Source of the DNA: Gavia stellata
Taxonomy: Eukaryota; Chordata; Aves; Gaviiformes; Gaviidae
Length of the DNA: 64,000 nucleotides
Direction: 5' to 3'
Assembly: GCF_030936135.1 (NCBI RefSeq)
Contig: NC_082595.1
Span: 12,748,430 to 12,812,429, forward strand
Part shown: piece by piece, positions 11,721 through 24,400 of the stretch
Position numbering within the stretch: position 1 is the first letter of the stretch
Layout of the letters: each line of letters starts with the position of its first letter
The notes under the pieces: model-generated
Told to the model about the DNA's origin: nothing
The model's database searches: none
What the model saw: only the letters and a program-made list of their open reading frames with translations
Translations under genes and position numbers: made by a program

Positions 11721-13860
11721 CGGCCTGCGTGCGCTGTTTAGAATTTGAGGCGGCGCTGGCGGCTTGTTTTGAAGTGTTCGTTTTGTGATAGAAATTAAGA
11801 CGGGACAGCAGCGGTTTCGTTTTCTGGAATTTGATTTCTGTGTCTCCACTCTATCAAGTGATTCCCTTCTCTCCCACCGCCTTTCGAAAACATGTGAAAT
11901 CTATAATTTGTTGCATAAAACAAGGCTTTCATTAAATGAAATCAGCATCATGAAGTAGGGGAATGTGACATGATGCTGCTTCTGTTGTGAATTTAATCGT
12001 CCTGAGAAGTCCAGCAACCCTAAGCCTGAAGGTACAGCATGGTACGGTTTTGCCATGCTTACGGCTCAAGGGCCTGCGGGCATTGAGTGGTCATTTGGCT
12101 TCTGTGCATGTCTTGGGTCATAGGCACTTGCTAACTGAGGTATTCTTGTTAGTAATCCAGAGCATTCGGCTATTATCAGAGTCTGACTGTGCAAATTCAT
12201 AAATTGAGTTCATCCTATGAATTGCATACTGTTGGTTAAGATTAAACGTACTGAGACCTTATTAAAAAAGGATCATTTATTGGTAATGTTTAATGATTAG
12301 TGACCTGCACCAGTTAGTTAGAATATTGCCTAGTAGGAGTCTCACATACAGTTTTGCAGATACGCTTGCTATAAAAATATCTGTGGTCATGCACTGAGTG
12401 AAAACTGTTAAAATACACTTTGCTTATAAGCTGGGGGAAGATCTATTCATAGGAGATGTTTTAGAAAGTAAAGTACCCATACAAAAATATGTATGATATG
12501 ATTTCTTTACCCACTCGTGTATCGCCTTCTACTTAGTTTTTAGAATTTGAGTTTGGTGGCAGCAAAATGGAGCCTTGAGTCTTCTTGGATTTATCCTCTT
12601 CTGAACAGACGTGTCCTATACAGGATAACCACTGCTCAGTAACAAGGAAATCCCCTGTGAACACTGTGTGTCCATTTACTTGTGAGAGCAGGGCTATGAA
12701 CCAGAAGTGTAGGTCCTTGCTGTACCAGTTCTTACCTGTGCCTGTTGCCCTGGAGGCAGGTTTTCTTCTTGGTGAGATTTCAATTCCACAAACTCTCTCT
12801 CTCTTGTCCTTTCATTGAGAGAAGCAGCTGGATGCTCCATACGTGATACCCTGAGTTGATGTTCTGACTCTGTGTCAGGAACATTAACTGGAAGAGGATA
12901 TGTTATTTGCAGAATAAGTAGGAAATTTATGGAAATACTTTGTAAATGTTACAGGAAGAATTGTGAAATCCCTGTAGCTTTTAAGACTAGGCAGCATTAA
13001 TGAACTGGAACATGTGCTACATAATTTATAGTAGAAAAAAATTTGCTGATCAGGATTCTACTTATTTCTGAGAAAACTAAACTAAAAGTTACGTTTTATT
13101 TACGAATCTGCCTGTAATGGAGCAGAAGACCCTGAAGATGGGGTATACATATTCTTTTAGAGTGGAATGCTGTGAATCATGGCTAAGTTTGTGTGGTAAC
13201 AGTCCTGACCTATTGAAATCCATGGGATCTGGCTCATACTACAACTACTCTGGAACCTTCCCTGGGCATATCTGTCTGCAGGTGCACTATAGTTCCTTCT
13301 GTCCAGCAATTTCAGCATCTGCCAGAAGAAATAGCTGTGCCTGGCAAGCTCACTTGCTAAGGTTGTTTTATATCTTGCTCTTCTACCTTTTTTTCCAATA
13401 TTAATACATGCTGCAGTCCCAGAGGAGCACAGGTTTTGTGTCATGCATGGAGATAATGCCATTGTATAACTACTTCTTGCTCCCTTGATGCTCTTGAATC
13501 CAGTTCTTGAAAAGTCATTCAATATTGACTGAAAGCCGCAGAAAGGAAAGGTTCGTGCTCTGAGGAGGCTGTGAAAAATGTACAAATTTATCCTCTTTTT
13601 CAGTTAATCAATTTAAGTCAGGATGCTTAAAAGTGAGCTGTGAAACTTTGCTGCTGCAAGCTGTTGAAACAAAACCTAGGTGCTGTCCCTCTCTTGTTAT
13701 AGCTAACAAAATTGAAGATGGGGAATTGTTTACCTTGCGAGAGAGATGCATGGGAGGATGACATGAATAAAATTACAGTTACAAATGAAGTTTCTGCTGT
13801 TGTAACACAGGAGCATGGGGACATTACGTGAAAAGGAAAGTGAAATCAGAATAGCATAAA
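11721..13860. other. Intergenic, upstream of COX7A2L
   Basis: This is AT-rich sequence between the CpG island and the CR1 insertion. No coding exon, RNA gene or clear repeat is recognised. ORFs of up to about 140 codons are present, with no recognisable domain. Confidence 0.6.
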
Positions 13861-14758
13861 GCATTGGCGGAGGTGCTCACCAAGCCACTTTCCATCATCT
13901 ATCAGCAGTCCTGGCTAACCAGGGAGGTTCCAGCGGACTGGAGGTTAGCAAATGTGACGCCCATCTTCAAGAAGGGCTGGAAGGAGGATCTGGGGAACTA
14001 CAGGCCTGTCAACCTGACGTTGGTGCCGGGCAAGATTATGGAGCAGATTATGTTGAGTGCCATCACGCGGCACGTACAGGACAACCAGGTGATCAGGCCC
14101 AGTCAGCGTGGGTTTATGCAAGGCAGGTCCTGCTTGACCAACCTGATCTCCTTCTATGACAAAGTGACCTGCTTAGTGGACGAGGGAAAGGCTGTGGATG
14201 TAGTCTACCTAGACTTTAGTAAAGCCTTTGACACCATTTCCCACAGCATTCTCCTGGAGAAACTGACTGCTCATGGCTTGGATGGGTGCAGTCTTCACTG
14301 GGTAAAAAACTGGCTGGATGGCCGGGCCCAAAGGGTTGTGGTGAATGGAGTTAAATCCTGTTGGCGGCCGGTCACACGTGGTGTTCCCCAGGGCTCGGCA
14401 CTGGGGCCGGTCTAGTTTAATATCTTCATCAATGATCTGGACAAGGGGATCGAGTGCTCCCTCAGTAAGTTTGCAGACGACACCAAGTTGGGCGAGATTG
14501 TTGATCTGCCCGAGGGTAGGAAGGCTCTGCAGAGGGATCTGGACAGGCTGGATGGATGGGCTGAGGCCAATTGTATGAGGTTCACCAAGGCCAAGTGCTG
14601 GGTCCTGCACTTGGGTCACAACAACCCCATGCAACGCTACAGGCTTGGGGACGAGCGGCTGGAAAGCTGCCCGCGTGGGTTTAGCAGTGTTAGGTTAATG
14701 GTTGGACTTGATGATCTTAAAGGTCTTTTCCAACCTAATGGATTCTATGATTCTATGA
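13861..14758 (+). mobile_element. CR1 LINE, 5'-truncated and internally deleted, with much of the reverse transcriptase readable
   Basis: The plus-strand frame starting near 13861 encodes a CR1 ORF2 reverse transcriptase segment: [38 protein letters not shown], then the catalytic block YLDFSKAFD at about 14202-14228 and [12 protein letters not shown] single in-frame TAG at 14413-14415 interrupts it. The same frame then resumes with FNIFINDL and FADDTKLG, the second catalytic block, and runs to about [10 protein letters not shown] near 14673. There the C-terminal coding part is missing, and the sequence jumps to a CR1 3' end with the typical tail of two ATTCTATG repeats at 14742-14757. The 5' end and most of ORF2 are absent, so the copy is immobile. 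Confidence 0.93.
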
Positions 14759-17700
14759 AAGTCTTACCTTTAAAGGAAGAAACTTGGTTTTGCCTTAGGC
14801 TTTTGGTCCATCTTTTGCTTGAGTCTCTAAACTTTTGCCAAGACTGCTTTGCTTATCAGACTTTCTGACATAATGGATAATTAGACTGTAAAACTTACTG
14901 CCATAGAAAGTAATTGGGGCAAAATGAGGCCACTCACCCTTGCAGGGTTCAAAGAAAGACTGGGCATCTTTGTGGACCATAAAACTATGTATAGTTAATG
15001 TAAACAAAGTGTCCCGGAAGGAAAAGACTTCCTGCATTGGACTTTAAGCTGAGCTCTGGCTTTCAGACACTGAGACAAATAATTCATGGGGACTGGCAGT
15101 TCTACATCTGGTCTGTTAGGGATTTTGTATCTTCATCTGCAGTGTGGTATTGGCAGCAGCTAAAGACAATACTATCCTACAGGCTACACTGTAGTTTAAT
15201 CTATTCCATTTTTTCCAGATTTTTAAGGTAACTGCTTTCATACATGCAAGTTTGTTTATCATGGCTTGTTCCTAGAATAGCACTGAGATTATGCTTTAAG
15301 ATGAGTAGATTTCTGGGAGTGAATGAAAGAAGCAGAGTACCTTCAGCTTATTCAGCTTTTTTTTTGTTGTTGTTGTGATTTTTGTGTATTTATTTTCTTT
15401 TTGAGGATAAAATAAATAAAAAAACAAGACCTTATTCTGTTGCTTAATGAACAAAACCTTCATATGCTGATGATTATTTCAGCACAGATGTCTGTAACTC
15501 AAATTCTGTGAATCTGCCCATGCAGCTCTGTCCTTGAATTGCTGAGAACAACTGTGTGGGTGGATTTAGAACATGAAATTGCCATGTGCGCTTATGTTTT
15601 GTTTATGCAGTACTCATTTTTAAGAGTACTAGATTGCATTTGCTTAATATTTGCTTTGTGTGTGTCTCTGTGTGTGTATACATAATATATACAAACCCCC
15701 AAACTAGAAGATGATCACCAAGCATCACCAAGCATATGCTTTATTAATGCAGGAGACTGTGACATTGTAAACATGTTCCATTTGAATTGTGTTATCAACT
15801 GAAAGAAATAAATTAAGTCTATGCACAGAATAAGGCAGTAGTTACTTCTAAAACCTGTACCTGAATTCATTGGTGCTTTATTGCCCATACGTACTGAATA
15901 CAGCACAGATGACTCTTAGAAATAGACTACTATTGTCAACTAAAAGATTTCTCTTTGATAGACTTAACAATACTGAAAATTAATCAAAATAGTTTTTCAT
16001 TTTAAGATTGTTCATACAGTTACAATATTAATATAAATTTAACCAAAGTTTTTGCTGTGTATCTTTCTCACAACAAAATTCTTGTTTTTTTTATGTGGGA
16101 GATGGGATTAAAGAGGCAGCCATTTATATCTTCTCTATGAATTTAGAAATAGTTCCATATTTCCCTTCTGTTTCATGGGCACTTCTTTGTCTTGACACAA
16201 GGCTTCTACATGCGAAATACCTGACAGCAGTAGTTACTTAATAGCAATAGCAATTTTGGCAATAAGGGCATTGCGTTGACTGTAGTATGATGGGGATCGG
16301 GAATCTTTTTAAAGGTGTTGGATTTTATTTGGGGGTATCTACCTCTTGTTACACATGTATAGTATTCTTTCCAGGTTCTCAGGCAGAACTTGTCTGAGAA
16401 AGTAAATTAAAGAATTAAAAACTTGATGATACAATTATTGTAAAGCCCAATGATTGAATAATGCTTCTGTGGCAGTAAGTTATGCTTTTTATAGACCGTG
16501 TGTCTGCAGTTACGTGTTACCTGTATAAAAGCAGAATGGAAATTGTGAAACCAACGGTTTATTCCAGGTTAGCAATGAAGTATTCTTTTATCCTCCAATC
16601 TCCAGATGTGAAAAGCATTATAGGAACCTACAGTAAATAGTGCTTTCACTACTTTTCAGCTTTGTTGTCTTTGCTTTTTTTCCCCTTTCTTTTCAGAATT
16701 GCAGAAGTGAAGGTAAATTTTTCATCTGATTGAGACATCAATGTTGGCTGTCAGTAAAATAATAATTACCTAAAAAAAGCCCTATTTATTCTACTTTTGA
16801 GAAAGTAATCTGGAAATCCCCAGGCCCTATCTCTATGGCTTATAACACTTCACACTTTTGAAATGTTGTTTGTACTGGAAGGTTGGATACTTTGCCTTGT
16901 GCTGTTGACTTTGACAGGGACAACCATAGCTTGAAGTTTCTGCCTGTGTGCTTTCTGCTGTGACGTATTTTTTCCTTTAAACATTACACAGGTAGTGAAC
17001 TAGGTTCCCAAATAAAGTGAGCAGTATCTCTGGACATAGGTAAAATCTATCAGCAAGGTCTTCTGTTTTCACACTGCTGCCAAAGTCTTCTTTCACCTCT
17101 TCTTTCTCCCTCCCTAGGCTATAAGTGTTTCTCTCTCAGTCAACAGTCCACAGCAAAAGTTTATTTTTCTCAGATATGCTGTAGCTACTGGGAGGATGAT
17201 GCATTGTTCTTGTATTTTCATTTCTTCTTGTCAGCCTTTTCATATGCAAATCCACAGACTGGAGTCCAGAGGTAGCCACATCCTTAATGTAGTGGTTACT
17301 TCCCTGGAAGTGTAAACTTCCCTGAATAAGGCAAGATTTATAGACAAAAAAACCCGCCTCTGCACATGTGTTAGAGGAAATGTTCTGTACATTTGTATAG
17401 TATGAAGCAGACAGATAGCAGGGTATTGTGATGGGCTGAGGGAAGATCCCATGCACTGTTTCTCAGTATTAACAACTAAAATACAATTGTCTTGGAAATG
17501 CATGGGGCAATTTATGCTAGGTGGCTTGACTTGAATACCTAAGTCTTTCGCTTTCTTGGTCCAGTGCCCACTTGTTAGTCACCCATACTTAATTTTAGGT
17601 ATTATCAGTCACATTTCAGAACATTCTATACAGCTATGTTTGGGCTTAATTTACCCTTTACCAACAGTGACACTGCCCTGTATCTAACAGTTCCTTGGAG

Positions 17701-17785
17701 AAGGCAATAAATAATGAACATGCAGGATTGCCAACACCAGCTGCTCAAAAATCATGAGCTTGGGTTTAAAAATTTGTCAGTTTAT

Positions 17786-17821
17786 TCATGTTTTAGCATG
17801 TGATCATGTTTTAGCATGTGA
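17786..17821. repeat. Tandem duplication, 18 bp x 2
   Basis: TCATGTTTTAGCATGTGA occurs twice with no spacer (17786-17803 and 17804-17821), identical in both copies. It is likely a recent slippage duplication in intergenic DNA. Confidence 0.9.
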
Positions 17822-18220
17822 TCGCATTTTACCACTTCTCTCTCACGCCTCAGGATATAAGGAACATGAATAGATGAAAGCCTTGTTTCACATGATGAGT
17901 TTTTGTGATGACTATCATAGGTAATAAATTTCAAAAGTTGGCAACTTCTGGGTTGTAATTTCCTGAAGAAGACACAAACTGTTCATTAGAGCTCCACCCT
18001 CAACGTAATGCAAAGTGACCTACAGGTACATGCTGAGGCAATCCTGTTTGATAGAGTGCATTGAATTAATGCTGTTTAGGACAAAGAAACAAGAATAACA
18101 GCAATTCTTCTACCAGAGAATCACTGTTTGCTAATAATTCTCAAGGTGGAGCCATCAAGTAGCAGTACTTTACATCTAAGCATCCTTGTGAGAGCACTAG
18201 ACATGTCTTGTAAAATCTTT

Positions 18221-18479
18221 CAGTTGTGTTTTAGCTAGGGATACATCTAGGATGCAGAGCCAGAGAGTCATCTCCCAGTTTGCTCCCAGACACAGTTTAC
18301 CATGCAAAGAAACTACTGCAGCCTTTGGCTGAGTCTCTAGACTGAGTGAATAGGAAAGCAGGACCATGCAGCGCGCCATGGCTACTCAGCCAAGATGTAG
18401 TCTAAGAATTAAAGCCTGGACTTGCAACTCCAGTGCAATGTCCGCAGTTCTGTGGATCCAAAAAGGTTGAAAACAACAG
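18221..18479. mobile_element. Possible hAT-like nonautonomous DNA transposon remnant
   Basis: The right end, ...GGTTGAAAACAACAG (18465-18479), resembles the terminal inverted repeat of old hAT elements. The left end, CAGTTGTGTTTTAGCT (18221-18236), is an imperfect inverted match to it. A spacing of about 260 bp fits a nonautonomous copy. Target-site duplication is not clear. This is a pattern-based suggestion only. Confidence 0.2.
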
Positions 18480-21400
18480 ATCTCCAGTGTGTTACAGAAG
18501 AGAAACTGAAATACAAGGAGAAAAAAAGAGAATTTCCTCCAGATGTACTCAACTGGGAAGCTTTTGATCAGAAATATGCTTTTGAAGTGAACCTCCAAGT
18601 TATACCTGTGCTTTGGTTTGTATCACTGAGCAAGCTTGGAGCTCACAGATGGGGTATCTTTTTGGATGAAGCTGGACTTCCTGGTCGACTCTAAGATGCA
18701 CTTAAGGAACACACCACACCTAATATGCTCCAGTTGCTAACAAGCGTTCAGACAATAGGACCAGACTAGAACTAGTCTGAAGTAACCCCCCTGAAATGTG
18801 TATGGTGTGGGTGTCAGGTCCTCAGCATCAGCTGCTCTTGTCTCCGCTGCTTCCTACAGTAGGCACAACCTGGTAAATTGTGGAAGATGGGGTGTGAGGA
18901 TGGATTTTCTAGATCCTAATGCCTGCCTAGAATCCCATTCACAGCTACTACCTCTAAGCCCTTCTTCCAAGTACTGCCACTGGATAAAGCCATTCAGAGC
19001 TGGCTAAACTACCATCATACTTGGGCAGAAGGTGCAGCTTTGCCCAGATTATTTGTCAGCAGGCTGTACTCTAAGGGGTTTCTATTTGACTGATTAAAAA
19101 AAAAAAACCCGAAACATACTTAAATTTAGTAATACTAATGTCAACCGTCTGGTTACTAGAGAAATCTTTCTCATAGAAAATATTCTTGTTTTATGAATCA
19201 TTTAGCACATCAGAGGTAACATAATAAAAATAGATGGATTCCATGAGATCAGTGTCTCCTGCATTGAAAATAATGCATAGTTTTGACTACGTTTATTTTT
19301 GAGGATTGTATTCTGCCAGCAGCAGGAACCATTATTCTCTGATACTTTTCCAGCTGACAGTCTCATAATTGTCTTTCCTGCAGCACCCTATAGTCTCGCT
19401 GACATTCTGTAAGCATGTAACTATTATGGTTTAGTGTCTTCGTATGGTAGTGTAACTCAGATCTGTTTCAGGAAGTCTTGCAGTGTTTTTGATGCATTTT
19501 CTCTTTGTCTTGCCACATTATAAATGACGGGGTGTTTTTTCCTTTTAAAATATTCTGTCAGCTGTTGTATACCTGTCTGTGCTTTCTTACTGCCGTCAGA
19601 ATAGGGACACTGTAAAACTGGGAGTACAAGCAGATGAAAGAACTATCTACCGCCTTATCACAGCGTTTCCCTGGATAGGAGAAGTTCAGAAGATTAGGTA
19701 ACAGTGTGGGAGACCACTGATAAAGTCCGGAGTGAGGGGAAGAGGGAGGCTCAGTAGCAGCTCTGCAGAAAAGAGGACTGAAGTGTGCTGGAGTCAGTAG
19801 AGTAACAGCAGGGAAAGCTGAAAGGAACTGTTCCTGAGCCAAGTCCTTGCACACATTAAAGGGTTGGATAGTTGCAGAAATAGGGAGCCCTCCAAGTAAA
19901 TGCTGCCTGCAACATCTGCCTCCGCGTTGTGCAGGAACTTTTCTTTGGCAGCGCAGACACAGCCTTACAAAGCCTATAGTTAGATTAGGGTTCTTCGTAC
20001 TGCGCTTTGATCTGTAGCTATCGTTTTCTTCCAAGCAAGAGGTGACCTGTGTGAGTGCAGGTATGTGTACATGGATGGAAGCAGTGTGATTCAGTTGCTG
20101 ACCACGCTTAACATCTAAGTAAAAATTTTCGTTGAAAACACGGTTTTTGACAATATCCTCCCTCCTAAAGATTTTTCCCAGTAAATTTTGCTGAACCATA
20201 TCTGGCTCCCTTGTCTTGCGTAGGTTCTGTGATGCCAGTTGCTAACGGAGAGTTTCATTTGGCTCAATATATAGGAGCCTGGGCTTTTTTAATGGGAAAA
20301 TCTGAGTTCTGTTTTCCCAGGGAGTATCAGAGCTTGCAGTACCATTGGTGGTGCAGGCATGTTCATGCTGGTGCAGGCATGCTATATCTTACTCTGTAGC
20401 CTGAGGTAACTGAAAAGGGGTGGTGAGGAGGTATGGAAACGGAGATTTGGTACCATGATTTTACTTGATTTTTAGTTTGCGTACTCTTGATTGTTTCCCC
20501 TCCCCAATATAGTTCTCTGTTTAGATTTTGCAGTGTGGAGCTGATGTGATTATGGTTTCGTGAAGGATTCCCTATACCCTTTAGACTACAGTATTTGTTG
20601 CTCACTGTTCAAAGGCAGAATGAAAACTTACTTCTATGCTTCCTCAGAATTGCTGGAGGCACCACTTTGACCCCATTCAATTGCTTATCCCAGATCCAGT
20701 TGCCACCAAACAGACAGTATCAGATTAATATAATTTGAACCTGCAAAGTCAAGCTTCTTAGCACTGGCTAAACCCTTGCCTTATAGTGCAGAGATTACAC
20801 TAAAAAAATGGGAACCAAATTACTCCAACTTCTTTCTTTGCTTTCACTAAGTTATTGAATTATAGCATCATGTTTGTAGTGCTTCAGGGAGAAATTAATT
20901 CAGAGTGAGATCTACACGCCTGCCTTAGAGGAAAGTTTTATGGGTAGAGACAAGGGAAACATTCTGCAAATGCTATTAAAAAGATTTTACTTAAGGTCCC
21001 ATATATTTTCAATGTAATCTAAGAGCTGACTTTGATTCACACATAAACCAATTTTAACTTTGGAACAGTACCTATGTGTGTTCTCTTTTGTTCCTTTTCA
21101 GATTATTTCAGCCTTAAAGGTTAAAAAGCTTTCTTAAAGCTGGTTACAAAAAAAAAAGAAATCATAAAATATGATTTGCACATTTCATAGATGAGGAGGA
21201 AATAAAAGACCTAGTAGAGAGTTTATGGATTATTTATGACTACTGGTAAATAACTGCAGGTTTCTACAATGGACTGACTTACCCAATTTTCCCTCTGAAC
21301 TGTAACATTCAAGCTGAACATCTTTCGATTCAGGAGATCTGTATCTCTCCTTTGAGCAGTGAAAATGCCTAATAAAGTACTATAGCGCGTATCTTCTTGC

Positions 21401-24400
21401 TCTAGTCTCCAAGACAAGTTATGGTGCTTTAGCTGAGCTTTTGTTTCATACTCTTTTTAAAAGCAAAGTAGTAAGTATTGTTTCTAGTATGTCCTGCTTT
21501 AAAACAGTAGGAGAAAATGGATGAAGATGTTGCTTGGGAGCCCATGTTATAGAGCTGAACACAGCAGCATTTGCTGCATACGTTATCGTTAGCCTTAGAG
21601 TGCCAGGAGGACATGGTGCTGACCGCAACTTTAGCCTGCGTAAGCAGCAAAAGGTGGTGTTTAGCGTACCAGCTATCGTCACTAAAGGCTAGGGTAGGGA
21701 CCCTCCATGCTGAGATGGCACCCTTTTTCATGGAAGTTTCCAGTGGTCACCTCTGAAAGGAAAGGATGTGACTTTTGGGGAGGTTTTAAGTCAAAGCCCT
21801 CTGTTTGCTTTTGTGTGCATTTTGAGCTGTAGTCTGCAGAATCCAGTTCCTGGATCCCCTTAGTGTGGATGCCTTACGCTTTTTGGTAGCCATTAGTGCT
21901 CAACAGAAAGGGAAGCGACTGCATAGTGGCAGGAGACAGTGCCAGATTCTCTTTTATTCTCCTGACCTGAGAGACTGCGTCTGCAAGCAGACGCATTCAG
22001 AAAACATTTAGAGGGAAGTGGTAAATCACAAATGTTGGTAATACAAGTTGTTGTCACAGTGTGTAACCCAAAGAAATGGGTGAAAGCTTTTTTTTTTTTA
22101 GCAAAATAGGCAGGTATCAGTTGGGTTACACTTACCAGGGATGAGTGGACTGGGGAACTGCTTTTTAGCACAGTTCCTCAAGGGGCAGGACATTCAATTT
22201 CTATGAGCATGTACCTATAGAAATGACAAGAGGACAGAAAAGAATGGGCAGAATGGGATCGCAGACAGTGGGTTGGCACTGCGATTTCAGAAATACTTGG
22301 TGCCAGCGCAGAAGCCTGCCAGTGTGGCTACTGGCAGGAAGAAAATGTGGCAGCTAGGAAGAGGGTAAAAACCACAGAGGAAAGGAGTTGGATGGCAAGT
22401 CCGGAAAAGGAAGAAAGCAGATGTGTGTTTTCAGGGAGGGTATGGCAGGACAGCAGCAGTGATGGGGAAGAGGGCTGAAAAGTACAGCAAAATCCTATTG
22501 TGTTTAGTGTCCAAGAGTTATCTGCATTGCATGTTCTTAGTTTTTGGTGAGTCACTTACTTAGAAAGGACTTCATTACTGTCTCAGAGCCTTTTGCATCA
22601 TTGGATTTAGTGTTTTTAACGTCCCCCTAGCCCTCTACCTCATTTCCTTTTTTCATTAATTAGTCTTCCACCTTCTTTCAGTTGCATGACAATCCTGGTC
22701 TCCAAGTAGGGATAAATCCCCAAAGCAGGGAACATAAGAGTATTAATTCCTCTTATGGATCTTAAACTGCGATCTTTAATGTAAGAGTGATAGCCTAGCA
22801 GTTTCCGAGGCTGTTAGTTGCTTCTAGCATGACTCTATTATGTGCTGGTAGAAGTGGACCAGCCAGTGAAAATGTACTGTCCAAGCTTGCCCAGTTTGCT
22901 TTACAGTTTCTTGGTAGAAACAGCAATTCAGAGTAATCAACCAAAAAGTACAGAAGTACAAATCTGTAACTCCGACATCCCATTGGCAATTCAGCTGTCA
23001 GGTCCACTCATGTTGGCAGGAGTAGGTGGCCAAAGGCAGATGATAGGTGATCTTTACTGCAGAGTTGTGAGTGGATTTGAATGGCTTGCGGGATACGAGG
23101 TGGCAGGGTAAGACTGCAGATGAAGGGTGGGATGTGGATGATTTAGGCTATTTTGTATTGCTTTGTAAAAGCTTTCTTTGCATGACTGTTTCTTCCCATT
23201 ATATATGACATTTATTGTGGGGGAGGAGAGAGCTTCTTATCCTACACTGAGACAGAGAAATGTATGGATATTTATTCTCTGCTATCTAATCTGGAGTTGA
23301 ACTGCATTTCAAATGTGAATGGGACAGTCTGTATGAAGAGACGGCAAAGGTAACAGCAGCCTCAGTCCCTGGATGTTGTTGTTTATCCTTAACGCTCCTT
23401 GAGTGAGGATCAGGTGAAAGGAGAAAGGTCTGAGAAAATAAGATAGAGATGCTGAAGATGGAGTCTGCTATAACAAGAGAAGCAGATGAGCTTCATGGTC
23501 CCTGGTCTTGTGTTGAGGATAACTTGGCATTTACATCCAACACTTTGTCTTCCATTACCCAGATGAAAAATAGGTTTTCTAAAACAAAGCAAAATTCATC
23601 TTAGCTAGCTTTTATTCATTGCTGGTTGCCTGACTCCCTTGAAGAGGATTTTTTTCTTCCGACATACCTGGTTTTTAAGCCTCTTGAGTCAATGGAGACC
23701 AAAAAGGTGCTGTGACCTATAGGCTTAGTTTGTATCAAAGGACCCAACAGGTACAGCCTAAAGACACTGCACCCAAAGGCAGGAATACTCAAGGAATCCA
23801 TATAAATTTGAGGGCTTTAAGCAAGAATCTCTGGTAGGAATCCACACTTTTAGATTTGTGTTTATTTATTTTTTATTGAAGTAATTTTATTATTGATGCT
23901 TTGCTTTTCAGTGGGCCTCTGCATGACTACACTTAACTGAATACACTGTTGGGATTGTTTTTCTTTTTTACTCTTTCTTATATGGTATCTATGTAATAGC
24001 ATCCTTATATAGCATCAAGGATTCAAGATGCTATTCTAATAAATGGCCCTGATTTTACTCATTCATAGAATCCCATCAAATGACACCAAGTTCAAATATT
24101 AAACTCTAACAAAAGTCATGGTTAGAGGCTGTACTGTCTTGGCACAGCCAGTACAGCTGACAAGGCCTTTAGCAGTGTACAAAGGACTGTCTTCTAAGAA
24201 GTGCTGCATTCTCTGGGAGCCTCTCTAAATTGAAGAGGAAAAAAAAAATTGTATTTTAACACTTAGTACTTAAAAGTATATCAGACTCAATAGATAAGCT
24301 ACACTCATGTGACAGAGAAATGCCATGTTGTTTGCTTGCACTGTTGTCTGCATACAGCTTTTGATTTGTGTTTCGGTCTTGGATTATATGTTTTTTGGGA

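Noticed and set aside
13157-13585. 142-codon minus-strand ORF just left of the CR1 copy
   Set aside because: No similarity recognised and not part of the CR1 reading frame.
18422-18694. 90-codon plus-strand ORF overlapping the suspected hAT remnant
   Set aside because: Lys/Glu-rich stretch looks superficially protein-like, but no transposase motif is visible and the length is within chance expectation.
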